From: an uncultured Bradyrhizobium sp.
GTDB taxonomy: Bacteria; Pseudomonadota; Alphaproteobacteria; Rhizobiales; Xanthobacteraceae
Length of the DNA stretch: 64,000 nt
Direction of reading: 5' to 3'
Assembly (NCBI RefSeq): GCF_936943645.1
Contig: NZ_CAKZJO010000052.1
Location: forward strand, 62,001-126,000
In this document: one piece after another, positions 9,436-18,408 of the stretch
How the letters are laid out: each line of letters begins with the position of its first letter
Position numbering within the stretch: position 1 is the stretch's first letter
Notes under the pieces: model-generated
Seen by the model: the letters and a program-made list of their open reading frames with translations, nothing else
Databases searched by the model: none
What the model was told of the DNA's origin: nothing
Translations under genes and position numbers: made by a program

Positions 9436-10434
9436 CTATTGCGCGATATCCAGCGCGAAGGACCGCCGCGCGATCTCGGCGCCTTGCCGGCGCAGAACGA
9501 AAGTCGCCCGATAGCTGCCGACTGGCCAAGTGGAGCCTGCGCGCTTTCGCCCAGCCGAGATGAAATACTGAGCCTGGTCCCGTGGCAGCTTCGGCGCGCG
9601 ATACTCCGCGACGACTTGCCCCCCGGGTGACCTCAGCTCGAGCGCCTGCTCGTCGTCGGCCTGAAGTCCGATGGCGCGAACATACGCAACGATGGCGGCC
9701 GATTGCGAGCCAGGCAAGGATCGCTTGACCTCACCTGTCTCGATCTCGTCCATGGTCACCACTCGATCGGCAAAACCGGCATTGATGATCTCGGTGGACG
9801 GAGTGTTCGAAACGGCGCCTTGCGTCGGCTGCCACAGCGAACGGCCCGAATTGCATTCGCCCTTCGCGGCGCCCTCGGCGAATGGATCCACAATTTTCCC
9901 GTCGTGCTTCACCGTGAAATGGAGATGTGGGAACTCCGTATTTCCGGACAGCCCCACCAGACCAAGCGCCTGCCCGGACCTGACGCTGTCACCGGGTTTC
10001 ACTTTGAGACTGCCCTTGGCCATGTGGCAGTATTGCGTGCTCCAGCCATTTCCATGTTCGACGACTGCGCCGTTGCCGCACTCCCTGCCGGTGATTGCGG
10101 CTTTGCCGAGGACCTTGACCGAGACGTCATCCATGCCGTCGCGCGTGTGAGCAACGCGCCCGGGGGCGGCGGCAACGACTTCGACCCCTTTTCGCTGAAC
10201 GTCCAGATCGGGCAGCCGGATGTCGGTGCCGTCATGGCCATCATAGGTTCGGTGCCCGCATCGAAAGTCTGAGGTCTTGTCCGAGGGATCATGGTCGACG
10301 TAGTTCTGGATGAAACAGGTCGCTCCCAACTCGCAAGCGACCGGCCAGGCAAACGGTTGCAGCTCGGCACTGCGAGCCGCCGACGCACAAGTGATGGCCG
10401 CGCAGACCACCGATACAGACACAAGCGCTCTCAT
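9436..10434 (-). CDS. M23 family metallopeptidase (LytM domain), exported
   Basis: 332 aa, with a signal peptide (about residues 1-22) and a zinc-endopeptidase domain at about 60-215. All expected zinc-site motifs are visible: HDGTD (H-x3-D), YCHM, and HLH in FPHLHFTV. It would cut peptide bridges in peptidoglycan, or act as an activator if inactive. The C-terminal 110 residues form a beta-rich domain of unknown role. The ATG at 10434 begins the signal peptide; upstream in-frame methionines give no export signal. The gene lies 25 bp after a small membrane-protein gene and is probably in its operon. Confidence 0.85.
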   Translation of the reverse strand: MRALVSVSVVCAAITCASAARSAELQPFAWPVACELGATCFIQNYVDHDPSDKTSDFRCGHRTYDGHDGTDIRLPDLDVQRKGVEVVAAAPGRVAHTRDGMDDVSVKVLGKAAITGRECGNGAVVEHGNGWSTQYCHMAKGSLKVKPGDSVRSGQALGLVGLSGNTEFPHLHFTVKHDGKIVDPFAEGAAKGECNSGRSLWQPTQGAVSNTPSTEIINAGFADRVVTMDEIETGEVKRSLPGSQSAAIVAYVRAIGLQADDEQALELRSPGGQVVAEYRAPKLPRDQAQYFISAGRKRAGSTWPVGSYRATFVLRRQGAEIARRSFALDIAQ

Positions 10435-10459
10435 CCGATCCGTCCGCTCTGACGAAGGG

Positions 10460-10765
10460 CTATCCGCCGGATTTGTCCCGTTTAAGCCAAGCTCGCATCT
10501 CTCGTGCGATGAAAACGAATCCCAAGCAGCCGAAAAGAATGAATAGCAGATGAAGCCCAAACAAGCCGACGAAGTTGAATGGGTGGTCGCCAAACGTGAT
10601 CAGCTGATGGTGACTGCGCTCGCCTCTGCTGCGAAAATTCGCCCAGAGCGTCCCGGCCGAGTACCACTGGCTCAGCCTGTAGACGCTATGCACCCCCGCT
10701 ATAATCGCTATTCCGGCACCGACGAACGGCATGGGTACGTGCAATCTGGCCTTCACGGGTCTCAC
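10460..10765 (-). CDS. Small membrane protein, unknown function
   Basis: 101 aa (GTG start; an ATG 11 codons later is an alternative). Two membrane spans are visible: about residues 12-32 (MPFVGAGIAIIAGV) and 64-88 (GLFGLHLLFILFGCLGFVFI), with a polar loop of about 30 residues between them and a basic C-terminus. I do not recognise the family. It lies just upstream of the M23 peptidase gene on the same strand, so the pair may act together in the envelope; that is inference. Confidence 0.6.
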   Translation of the reverse strand: MRPVKARLHVPMPFVGAGIAIIAGVHSVYRLSQWYSAGTLWANFRSRGERSHHQLITFGDHPFNFVGLFGLHLLFILFGCLGFVFIAREMRAWLKRDKSGG

Positions 10766-11482
10766 TTGGTGTTTGGCTCCTGAGCCTCGAGGAGCAGGTC
10801 ATCGCAGAAAATCGTCGGGAGGAGGCCCCTTCGTCCGCGCCCCACGTTCGTGTCGGCGCCGCTGAAGATCGATATCATTGCGCGAAATTTGCGCGCCCGC
10901 CAAGCCGCCAGATTCATCGTGTTCAGAATCGTTCAGCACTCGGCATCTCATCGTCGTCCTCGATTTTGCCCAGAGGTCCGCGAAGGAACCGGCCTTGAAA
11001 TGGTGGCAAATTGCCGCAAGCAAAACGAGCGCGATCTCATTCGCTGTCTCATTGCGGTCATCGGCAAACGAAATCGATCGCGATCGAATGAGCATCTTCA
11101 AATGCTTGGACTTGCGGGTTCCAAATTTGATTCGAATCTTCGCTGCTTCGCGTGTCAGCTCGCCACATCCTCGGAAAGCAAGAGGTTGTGTGGCACTTCT
11201 TTACATCTCGAGGTTCTTATGTAGTGTCGGCAACCGGACGTTGACGCCGACCCGCGCGCAGTGTGCAGGCGACATCGATGTTCGGGGGCCGTGGTTGTGA
11301 CTGGCGTTCGGAATACATTCAAAGACTGTTTGCGCGACGCAGGTTTATTGCGCACTCACCGAGGCCACGTACGCAATTCATCACCAGGCAATTCACCACC
11401 AGGCAACATCGAGAGTTCCAATTGCAGCCTCGCTACTGCCAGGCTGCGGGCGCAGCTGTCCTGCGCGACCCGAGCGAGCAGC
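10766..11482. other. Gene-poor stretch, no supported gene
   Basis: About 717 bp with visibly lower GC than its neighbours and open frames of about 100-140 codons on both strands (for example 10799-11101 minus and 10878-11300 plus). None has a good ribosome site, domain or export signal. It may be decayed coding sequence or a junction of acquired DNA. It must contain the promoters of the divergent membrane-protein gene and of the secreted-protein gene at 11483. Confidence 0.5.
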
Positions 11483-12214
11483 ATGAAGCGGCTCGCAGGG
11501 CTTCTTCTCGCTCTCATTATGCTTCCCATGTTGACGCCGGATCGCGCAGCAGCCGCTGAGCCATTTTCAGTGCGGTGTGAGGGTGGCGTTCCCGTCCGCC
11601 CATACTTTGCGACGTTCGACGTCGATGCCAAAGCCGTCGTCTTTGAAACGCCGCCGATCAACGTCGAGACAAATTTCGGCATCAATGCACACTCGGGAGA
11701 GATCATTTCCACGAACGATGGAAAGATCGAATTCGTGCTCCACGTCCGTCCAGGACGGCTCGACCTGATATTTGATCGCGATCAAAAGACGATGAGTTGG
11801 CCGGGGCTGGAAGACCCTACCTTCCGGCCGACATTGACCCATCAGTGCACCGTCCTGCCGCCGAGAAGCATTTTGAGCTTCCGGGTTCGCGACCCAATTC
11901 AGCATCCGATCTCGGTCCGCTGTGAGGACGCAGGGGACATATACTTCACGATGGATGCAGCTTCGAAACAAGCACTCTTCGAGCGCGGCAAGGAAGGAAG
12001 AGGGTTTCGCGGTGAAGTCACCGATGCCGGCCAGGATGAGGTCACGCTGTCGATGAATTTCGACGTCCCTCGTCGGGTCGTATGGAGCAGAAGCCGTCAG
12101 ACCATCACGATCGAAGGCATCGAGGGCGATACAGCGCGACCTCGCACCGTCATGCAATGTCAGGAAATCCCGCCTCGAACAATGATGGAATTTCACAGAG
12201 ACCCACCGCGGTAG
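11483..12214 (+). CDS. Exported protein with two internal repeats, unknown function
   Basis: 243 aa with a clear signal peptide (about residues 1-24, ending DRAAA). The mature part consists of two related segments of about 100 residues. Each starts with SVRCE, goes on with beta-rich sequence around a [VL]-x-x-[ML]-x-[FW] pattern, and ends with a QC motif and a PPR(S/T) turn: HQCTVLPPRSILSF in the first, MQCQEIPPRTMMEF in the second. Each repeat therefore has two cysteines likely to form a disulfide. I recognise no family. The gene ends 121 bp before the giant RTX gene on the same strand, so cotranscription is possible. The ATG at 11483 is chosen because it starts the signal peptide. Confidence 0.75.
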   Translation: MKRLAGLLLALIMLPMLTPDRAAAAEPFSVRCEGGVPVRPYFATFDVDAKAVVFETPPINVETNFGINAHSGEIISTNDGKIEFVLHVRPGRLDLIFDRDQKTMSWPGLEDPTFRPTLTHQCTVLPPRSILSFRVRDPIQHPISVRCEDAGDIYFTMDAASKQALFERGKEGRGFRGEVTDAGQDEVTLSMNFDVPRRVVWSRSRQTITIEGIEGDTARPRTVMQCQEIPPRTMMEFHRDPPR

Positions 12215-12335
12215 AGCCTCTCTACAGCGGAAACGATCCGCTTCAGTCAATCAAGAGAAGACGAGCAACTGGCCGAGTGTGACTCGGGCCTGCCGATGAA
12301 TGCTGCCACCACCAAACGACCTGGGAGAGAACGTC

Positions 12336-15300
12336 ATGGAATACTACAACGTAACGCCGCCAGAGTCTTCGAAGGTCACCGAGGCGCTTGGAGAATTCCT
12401 GGATGGCGCTCTCGATCCTCTCCTGCAGACCGACGCGGGCGCATTGCCGATCAAGTTTCTCTACAAGTATTTCGGTCCGGGCAGCACCGCCAATGAAATC
12501 AACAAGGTGATCACCAGGGAGGACGGCTTCTTCTACCTGGACGGAGTCAAGATCATCGCGGACACCGGCCCCAAAGCTGAAATCGCCGAAGCATTGACGC
12601 TGGCACTGAGAGCGGTGGCGCTCGGCATATTGGGCGGGGCGTCGCTTCCCATTGCCCTCGAAGTGGCGGTTGCTGGTGGTGCCGCGGCACTGGCAACATG
12701 GGTCTACGAGGCGTTTGCCGAGCCGGTAGCCGATCGGATCTACGAAATATTCGGCGTCGCGTCGACGAGGCTCGAAATTACGGACAGCTCGGGCCAGAGC
12801 GTGTCCGGCGTGGTCTATCGCAATGGCCTTGCGGCAGAAGGCAAGTCGGCCATCGACGCGGCCTTGAGCCTTCTCAATTTTTCGGCCGGCAAGTTCAACG
12901 TCAACTCTCATGTCGCGGTCTACATCAACGACAGCGAGAACATCGGATATGACGTCCTCGCTGGAGACTATCTTGCCCAAATCGCCGGCGCGATGGGGGA
13001 TGCGGCGACCAAAATTTCGAACGGGACCGGTCTCGACGCCAATGGCACGCCTGCAAAGAATTCCGATCTTCTGACCCCGTATCTGTCAGGCGCGGACTTC
13101 ACGATCATGCAGACCGGCGCAAAGCTTGGTTTGCAGATGTACAGCAAGGACAATTTCGGCAATGGCGAGGTCGAGTATTTCCTGAAGCAAGAGATTTCCG
13201 TTGGCGGAGACTTGCACGGCTTGAATCTTCAAGCCGCGAAGATCGCGATCTTCGGCTCCGACGGAGCTGACAATCTCGACCTGGGGGCGGCCACCGGAAA
13301 GGTTTACGCCTATGGCGGGATGGGGTCGGACACCATTCGCGGCGGCAGCAGCGGCGACGTTCTGTGGGGCGACAGCCCGGCCGGTTCGGGCAATGGAGAA
13401 ATCGACTTCATCCACGGTGGCGGCGGCAACGATCAGATATTCGGCGGCGCTGGCGGCGATCAGATCTTCGGCGACGATGGCGCGGATTACATCGAGGGCG
13501 GAGCCGGTGACGACACGATCGATGGCGGCACCGAGATGGACGAGATCTGGGGTGGCATCGGCGCCGACATCATCCACGGCGGTGATGGAAAGGATGTCAT
13601 CAGGGGAGGGTCCAGCGTTCCCGGCGAGAACGACACCAACGTCGTCAACAAGCTCTATGGCGACGGCGGGAACGACGAGATCTACGGCGCCGAGGGCAAC
13701 GATCAGCTGTTCGGCGGAGCCGACGACGACAAGCTCTCGGGCGGTGCCGGCGACGACAAGCTGTTCGGCGGGGCAGGCAACGATCGATTGACCGGAGGCG
13801 CTGGCGGCGATCAGTTCTACGTCGGATGGGGCGACATCGTCCTGGACAGCGACGCCGCGGACAAACTCTTCTTCGGAGGAGACCCCTCCGAAGACGAAGC
13901 CGATTACGCCGAGGTCACTCAGCCCGAGCTGACGCATACGTTTGTTGAATATGCCGACCTGGATGGCAATTATCTCGAAGGCTACAACCATTTCTACTTC
14001 GCACAGGGAGGCGATGCCGGTACGTTCATCAACACCGGTCATAGCCTGGTCATCCTGAGCGGACCGGACGCCAATCCGGACTACATCCTCGCCAAGAACT
14101 ACCAGACCGGAGATTTCGGCCTGGACGTCTATGATCCCGCGAAATTCGCCTCGAAAGCCAAGCAGCACTATGAGGAGAACAGGAATGGCTGGTCGTCGGA
14201 ACGATTTATCCTGACGCCCTATCTGGAGTCTCTGCGGATCGCGTTGGGCCTGGAAGCGCAAGCCAACCAAGCCAACAAGGCGGGACGCTCTGAACTCTTC
14301 CAGGTTCTGGAGACACCTACCGAGATCGCCGGTACGGAGGATATCGATTTCCTGCAGGGCACCGCCGGGAATGACGCGATCACCGGCGGTGGCGAGATGG
14401 ATCTGCTGCTGGGTGGCGCTGGCTCCGACATCTACCACTATGCGCGCGGAGATGGCGACGACTACGTCATGGACTACGACGGCGCGTCCGACGATGTCGA
14501 TGTTCTCGCATTCGCCGATCTCAACGCCTCGGATATCGAGATCAGCGGCGGCGGGTCCGATCTCTTTATCAGCGTGCTCGGAACGCAGCCCTCGACCATC
14601 ACGATCACCAATCAATTCGCGGAGGCCGGTCTTGAGGGGATCGAGGAGATCCAATTCGCTGACGGAACGACGTGGACCCGCGAGCACATCCTTGAGGCGA
14701 TGCGAACCGTTCGTGGCACGGACGGCAACGACGAGCTCTACACCAAGGCCCAGCAGATCAATGGCGAGTGGCAGCCAACCGTCTTTGTCGGAGGGCACGG
14801 AAACGACCATCTTTATGGAGGCGAGTACGGCGACATCTACGTCTACGCCAAGGGCGATGGCAACGATACGATCCAGGATTTCGGAGACAACAGCGGGACC
14901 TTGCGCCTGTCCGATCTGAATCCGGCCGACATCGGCGTCAGCAGCCTGCCGGACGATTCAATTTTGATCACGGTTTACGAGACCGGCGAGACGATCACGG
15001 TGAAGCCCTATTCGGACCAGAGCATGGGATTCGACCAGATCGTGTTCGCAGACGGAACGATCTGGGGCCGCGACGACATCATCGCCGCCGTCCATGCCCC
15101 AAAGGGCGCGACGCTGTCGAGCGACGAGGTGGCGGAAAATGCGGACGACGGGACCGTCATCGGGACCGTCGCCGGTGTGGATCCGGACACGGACGCAGTG
15201 CTGACCTACAGCCTGACGAATGACGCGGGCGGACGGTTTGCGATCGATGCGGCCACGGGGCAGATCACGGTGGCCAATGGCGCCCTGCTCGATTACGAGA

Positions 15301-17789
15301 GTGCGACTTCGCACGATGTGACCGTTCGCGTGACGGACCAGACCGGATTGACGTTCGACAAATCGTTCACCATCGAAGTCACCGACGTCAGCGAATCTGT
15401 CAACCACGCGCCGACCGACGCCATCCTGACCGGCGGCTCGGTGGCCGAGAATGCGGCGAGCGGCACCATCGTCGGAGCCGTCGCCGGGGTCGATCCGGAT
15501 GCCGGGGCCGTGCTGACCTACTCGCTGACCGACAGCGCCGGTGGACGCTTCGCGATCGACGCAACAACCGGCCAGATCACGGTGGCCGATGGTACGCTGC
15601 TCGACTATGAGGCAACGACGTCCCACGCCATCACTGTTCATGTCGTGGATCAGGGCGGACTGGCCTTCGACAAGACCTTCACGATTGCCGTGACCGACGT
15701 CAACGAAGCGGGTAATCAGGCTCCGACCGATGCGACCTTGAGCGGCGGCACGATTGCCGAAAACTCCGGCAACGGCGCGGTGGTCGGAACCGTTGCCGGC
15801 GTCGATCCGGACAACGGCGCCGTCTTGACCTATTCCCTGACGGACGACGCCGGAGGACGCTTCGCCATCAACGCGGCCTCCGGCCAGATCACAGTCGCCG
15901 ACGGTGCGCTGCTCGATTACGAGGCCGCAACGTCGCACAGCGTGACGGTCCGGGTCACGGACCAGGGCGGCCTGACCTACGACGAGGTGTTCGTACTCGC
16001 TGTCACCGACGTCGCGGGCGCAACCTTGAACGGCACCTCGGCGGCGAACACCCTGACCGGCACGGCCGAAGACGACGTTCTCAACGGACTTGACGGCAAT
16101 GACGTTCTGAACGGCCTCGGCGGCAACGACACGCTCGACGGAGGTACGGGCAACGACACCATGACCGGCGGCGCCGGGAACGACGTCTACATCGTGGATG
16201 CGGCCGGCGACGTGGTGAACGAGACTGCCAACGAAGGCATCGACGAGATTCGCACCTCGCTGTCGAGCTATACGCTCGGCGCAAACGTCGAGAACGTGAC
16301 GGCCACGACCTCTGCGGCGCTGACCGCCAGCGGCAACGCCCTCGACAACGTCATCAAGGGCAACAGCGGCAACGACGTCCTGTTCGGCGAAGACGGCAAC
16401 GATACGTTGCTGGGTGGAGGCGGCGACGATGTTCTGCAGGGCGGCGCCGGCAACGACATCTTCGACGGTCAGGGCGGCCAGAACTGGATCACGACCGGCA
16501 GCGGCCAGGACACGCTGATCTTCAACGGCGCCAGCGGATATTTGCAGGTCGACGACTTCAGCGACGGTAACGACAAGATCAACATGCGCGGCACGGGGGT
16601 CACGGCGCAGAATGCCGCGCAGAACGTCACGCTGACCGAGTATGCGGAAGGCGGCGTTCTGGTGGAATTCGGGACCTCGCAGATCTGGTTCGAGAGCATC
16701 ATGCCGGGCCAGATCACGTTCGACGACTTCATCTTCGACACTGCCGGCGGCGGAGACAATCACGCTCCGACCAACGCGACCTTGAGCGGAAGTTCGATTG
16801 CGGAGAATTCGACCAATGGAACCGTTGTCGGAACGGTAACGGGAATAGATCCCGACGCCGGAGCCGTGCTGAGCTATTCACTCACGGACAATGCCGGCGG
16901 CCGCTTTGCGATCAACGCCGCGACCGGCCAGATCACGGTCGCGAACGGAGCGTTGCTCGACTACGAGACCGCCACCTCGCACGATGTCGCGGTTCGTATC
17001 GTCGATCAGGGCGGGCTGAGCTTCGACAAGGTCTTCACGCTGACGGTGACGGACGTCGCAGGCACCACACAGAGCGGGACGTCGGCGGCCGACACGCTGA
17101 TTGGCACGAACGAGGGCGATGCGCTCAACGGGCTCGGCGGCAACGACACCCTGAACGGTCTGGGTGGCAATGACGTTCTGGACGGCGGAGCCGGGAACGA
17201 CACCATGAACGGCGGCACCGGAAACGACATCTATATCGTCGATTCCAGCGATGACGTCGTCACCGAGAGTACCAATGAAGGCATCGACGAGGTGCAGACC
17301 TCACTCTCGTCCTATACGCTCGGCGACAATTTCGAGAATCTCACGGGGACGAACAGCGGCGGCTTCACCGCGGCCGGCAACGCCCTCGACAACATCATCA
17401 CCGGGAGCAGCGGTAACGACGTGCTGTTCGGGGAAGACGGTAACGATGTCCTGCGCGGCGGCGCCGGTGATGACGTCATGCAAGGTGGCGCGGGCAACGA
17501 CACCTTCCAGGGACAGGGCGGCGTCAAGTGGATCACAACCGGCGACGGCGCCGACGTCCTGGTGTTCAACGCCGGCAGCGGCGCGTTCCAGGTCGATGAT
17601 TTCGCCGACGGCAGCGACAGGATCGACATGCGCGGCACCGGCGTCACCGCAGAGAACGCGGCGGAGAACATCACCCTGACCGAATATGCGGAGGGCGGCG
17701 TGCTCGTCCAATTCGGCTCCTCCGAGATCTGGCTGGCGAATGTCATGCCCGGTCAGATCACATTCGCGGACGACTTCATCCTGAGTTGA
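12336..17789 (+). CDS. Giant RTX / cadherin-like calcium-binding protein
   Basis: 1817 aa, GGGAGAG 7 bp upstream of the ATG. It has no Sec signal, so export by a type I system is expected from the family. Layout: an N-terminal unique domain (1-305) with a strongly hydrophobic, Ala/Gly-rich stretch at about 82-135; RTX nonapeptide block 1 (about 310-500, GGxGxDxhx); a mixed region (500-670); two haemolysin-type calcium-binding-related segments (about 670-920, YHYARGDGDDYV and YVYAKGDGNDTI); three cadherin-like repeats (about 921-1227, each with AVLTYSLT..AGGRFAI, GQITVA and LLDYE); RTX block 2 (1228-1468); a fourth cadherin-like repeat (1474-1576); and RTX block 3 (1577-1817). It is likely a secreted or surface adhesin, biofilm matrix or interbacterial protein. 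No transporter genes lie in the window. Confidence 0.9.
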   Translation: MEYYNVTPPESSKVTEALGEFLDGALDPLLQTDAGALPIKFLYKYFGPGSTANEINKVITREDGFFYLDGVKIIADTGPKAEIAEALTLALRAVALGILGGASLPIALEVAVAGGAAALATWVYEAFAEPVADRIYEIFGVASTRLEITDSSGQSVSGVVYRNGLAAEGKSAIDAALSLLNFSAGKFNVNSHVAVYINDSENIGYDVLAGDYLAQIAGAMGDAATKISNGTGLDANGTPAKNSDLLTPYLSGADFTIMQTGAKLGLQMYSKDNFGNGEVEYFLKQEISVGGDLHGLNLQAAKIAIFGSDGADNLDLGAATGKVYAYGGMGSDTIRGGSSGDVLWGDSPAGSGNGEIDFIHGGGGNDQIFGGAGGDQIFGDDGADYIEGGAGDDTIDGGTEMDEIWGGIGADIIHGGDGKDVIRGGSSVPGENDTNVVNKLYGDGGNDEIYGAEGNDQLFGGADDDKLSGGAGDDKLFGGAGNDRLTGGAGGDQFYVGWGDIVLDSDAADKLFFGGDPSEDEADYAEVTQPELTHTFVEYADLDGNYLEGYNHFYFAQGGDAGTFINTGHSLVILSGPDANPDYILAKNYQTGDFGLDVYDPAKFASKAKQHYEENRNGWSSERFILTPYLESLRIALGLEAQANQANKAGRSELFQVLETPTEIAGTEDIDFLQGTAGNDAITGGGEMDLLLGGAGSDIYHYARGDGDDYVMDYDGASDDVDVLAFADLNASDIEISGGGSDLFISVLGTQPSTITITNQFAEAGLEGIEEIQFADGTTWTREHILEAMRTVRGTDGNDELYTKAQQINGEWQPTVFVGGHGNDHLYGGEYGDIYVYAKGDGNDTIQDFGDNSGTLRLSDLNPADIGVSSLPDDSILITVYETGETITVKPYSDQSMGFDQIVFADGTIWGRDDIIAAVHAPKGATLSSDEVAENADDGTVIGTVAGVDPDTDAVLTYSLTNDAGGRFAIDAATGQITVANGALLDYESATSHDVTVRVTDQTGLTFDKSFTIEVTDVSESVNHAPTDAILTGGSVAENAASGTIVGAVAGVDPDAGAVLTYSLTDSAGGRFAIDATTGQITVADGTLLDYEATTSHAITVHVVDQGGLAFDKTFTIAVTDVNEAGNQAPTDATLSGGTIAENSGNGAVVGTVAGVDPDNGAVLTYSLTDDAGGRFAINAASGQITVADGALLDYEAATSHSVTVRVTDQGGLTYDEVFVLAVTDVAGATLNGTSAANTLTGTAEDDVLNGLDGNDVLNGLGGNDTLDGGTGNDTMTGGAGNDVYIVDAAGDVVNETANEGIDEIRTSLSSYTLGANVENVTATTSAALTASGNALDNVIKGNSGNDVLFGEDGNDTLLGGGGDDVLQGGAGNDIFDGQGGQNWITTGSGQDTLIFNGASGYLQVDDFSDGNDKINMRGTGVTAQNAAQNVTLTEYAEGGVLVEFGTSQIWFESIMPGQITFDDFIFDTAGGGDNHAPTNATLSGSSIAENSTNGTVVGTVTGIDPDAGAVLSYSLTDNAGGRFAINAATGQITVANGALLDYETATSHDVAVRIVDQGGLSFDKVFTLTVTDVAGTTQSGTSAADTLIGTNEGDALNGLGGNDTLNGLGGNDVLDGGAGNDTMNGGTGNDIYIVDSSDDVVTESTNEGIDEVQTSLSSYTLGDNFENLTGTNSGGFTAAGNALDNIITGSSGNDVLFGEDGNDVLRGGAGDDVMQGGAGNDTFQGQGGVKWITTGDGADVLVFNAGSGAFQVDDFADGSDRIDMRGTGVTAENAAENITLTEYAEGGVLVQFGSSEIWLANVMPGQITFADDFILS
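15713..17789 (+). repeat. Duplicated cadherin plus RTX cassette inside the giant protein
   Basis: The segment 15713-16742 (one cadherin-like repeat plus an RTX block ending MPGQITFDDF) is followed by a diverged copy at 16759-17789 (ending MPGQITFADDF and the stop). Both contain, in the same order, GNDTM, NEGIDE, TSLSSYTLG, NALDN, GNDVLFGEDGND, WITTG, MRGTGVTA, LTEYAEGGVLV and MPGQITF. The unit is about 1.03 kb. Confidence 0.85.
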
Positions 17790-17864
17790 CCGCCGCATCG
17801 GCCGCGCTCTGCATGTGGGCGAAGAAACTCGAGAGGTTGACCTGACAAGCCGGCCCAAAGAAAA

Positions 17865-17887
17865 GAGCCCCGTCGAGGACGGGGCTC
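17865..17887 (-). terminator. Rho-independent terminator of the Flp pilin gene
   Basis: Perfect 10-bp arms GAGCCCCGTC and GACGGGGCTC around a 3-nt loop. On the minus strand they are followed by TTTTCTTT, 26 bp after the pilin stop. It may also slow plus-strand transcripts from the RTX gene. Confidence 0.9.
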
Positions 17888-17912
17888 TCGAAACTCTCCA
17901 GATCGTCCGCTC

Positions 17913-18077
17913 TTACTTGAGGCTGGACGAGATCGACGTGAACTTGGTGTTCAGCGTGGTGCCGAGGTTGTTGACGACGGTGATGATCGCCAGCGCGATG
18001 CCGGCGGCGATCAGGCCGTATTCAATGGCGGTGGCGCCGGATTCATCCTTCACGAAACGCGCAACGAGGTTCTTCAT
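17913..18077 (-). CDS. Flp/Fap family type IVb pilin
   Basis: 54 aa, with GGAG 8 bp before the ATG. The sequence has the short basic N-terminus (MKNLVARFVKDESG), the glutamate-tyrosine pair of prepilins (TAIEYGLIAAGIALAIITVV) and a hydrophobic helix, followed by a short polar tail, exactly the size of Flp major pilins. The prepilin peptidase would cut after Gly14, and the tad/cpa machinery would assemble it for surface attachment. No tad/cpa genes are in the window, so this pilin gene is an orphan with its own terminator. Confidence 0.9.
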   Translation of the reverse strand: MKNLVARFVKDESGATAIEYGLIAAGIALAIITVVNNLGTTLNTKFTSISSSLK

Positions 18078-18408
18078 AGAGTGCTCCAAATGAGTACACG
18101 AGGCTTACAACTGGTCTGGTCTTTTCGGCTTCCCAGCGCCGCCCGACCATGGAACCGAACGTAGAGGCAAAGAATTGCGCCGCAGTTAATTCGACTGCGT
18201 AAACACCGAGCGGTTTGCACGTATTCGGCGATGGTAAACCGAAATCTAAAACGATCCGTTAAATTGTCTGGACATGAAAGTGGCCCGACGCTGCTGGTTT
18301 ACCCGAAGTTATGACCGCCGTGGTCCAATGCCGCCCGCTCGGACCGAAGCGCGACGGGATGAATCGATCGTCGCGCTCCGGGTGAGAACAACAGGATGAC
18401 GAGGCGGC
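18078..18408. other. Intergenic region between pilin and glycan cluster
   Basis: 331 bp between divergent genes. It should hold the promoters of the pilin (minus) and of the membrane protein at 18409 (plus). A short hairpin (CGCAGT/ACTGCG) lies near 18181-18199. No gene was seen. Confidence 0.5.

Noticed and set aside
13086..16763. Long minus-strand frames inside the giant RTX gene (13086-14810, 14958-16763)
   Set aside because: Repetitive Asp/Gly/Ala codons on the plus strand leave the opposite strand open; the products are Val/Arg/Asp-rich and featureless.
13300..17800. Regularly spaced repeats that might suggest a CRISPR array
   Set aside because: The repeats are 27-bp-periodic coding repeats (GGxGxDxxx nonapeptides) in one open frame with no unique spacers of constant length.
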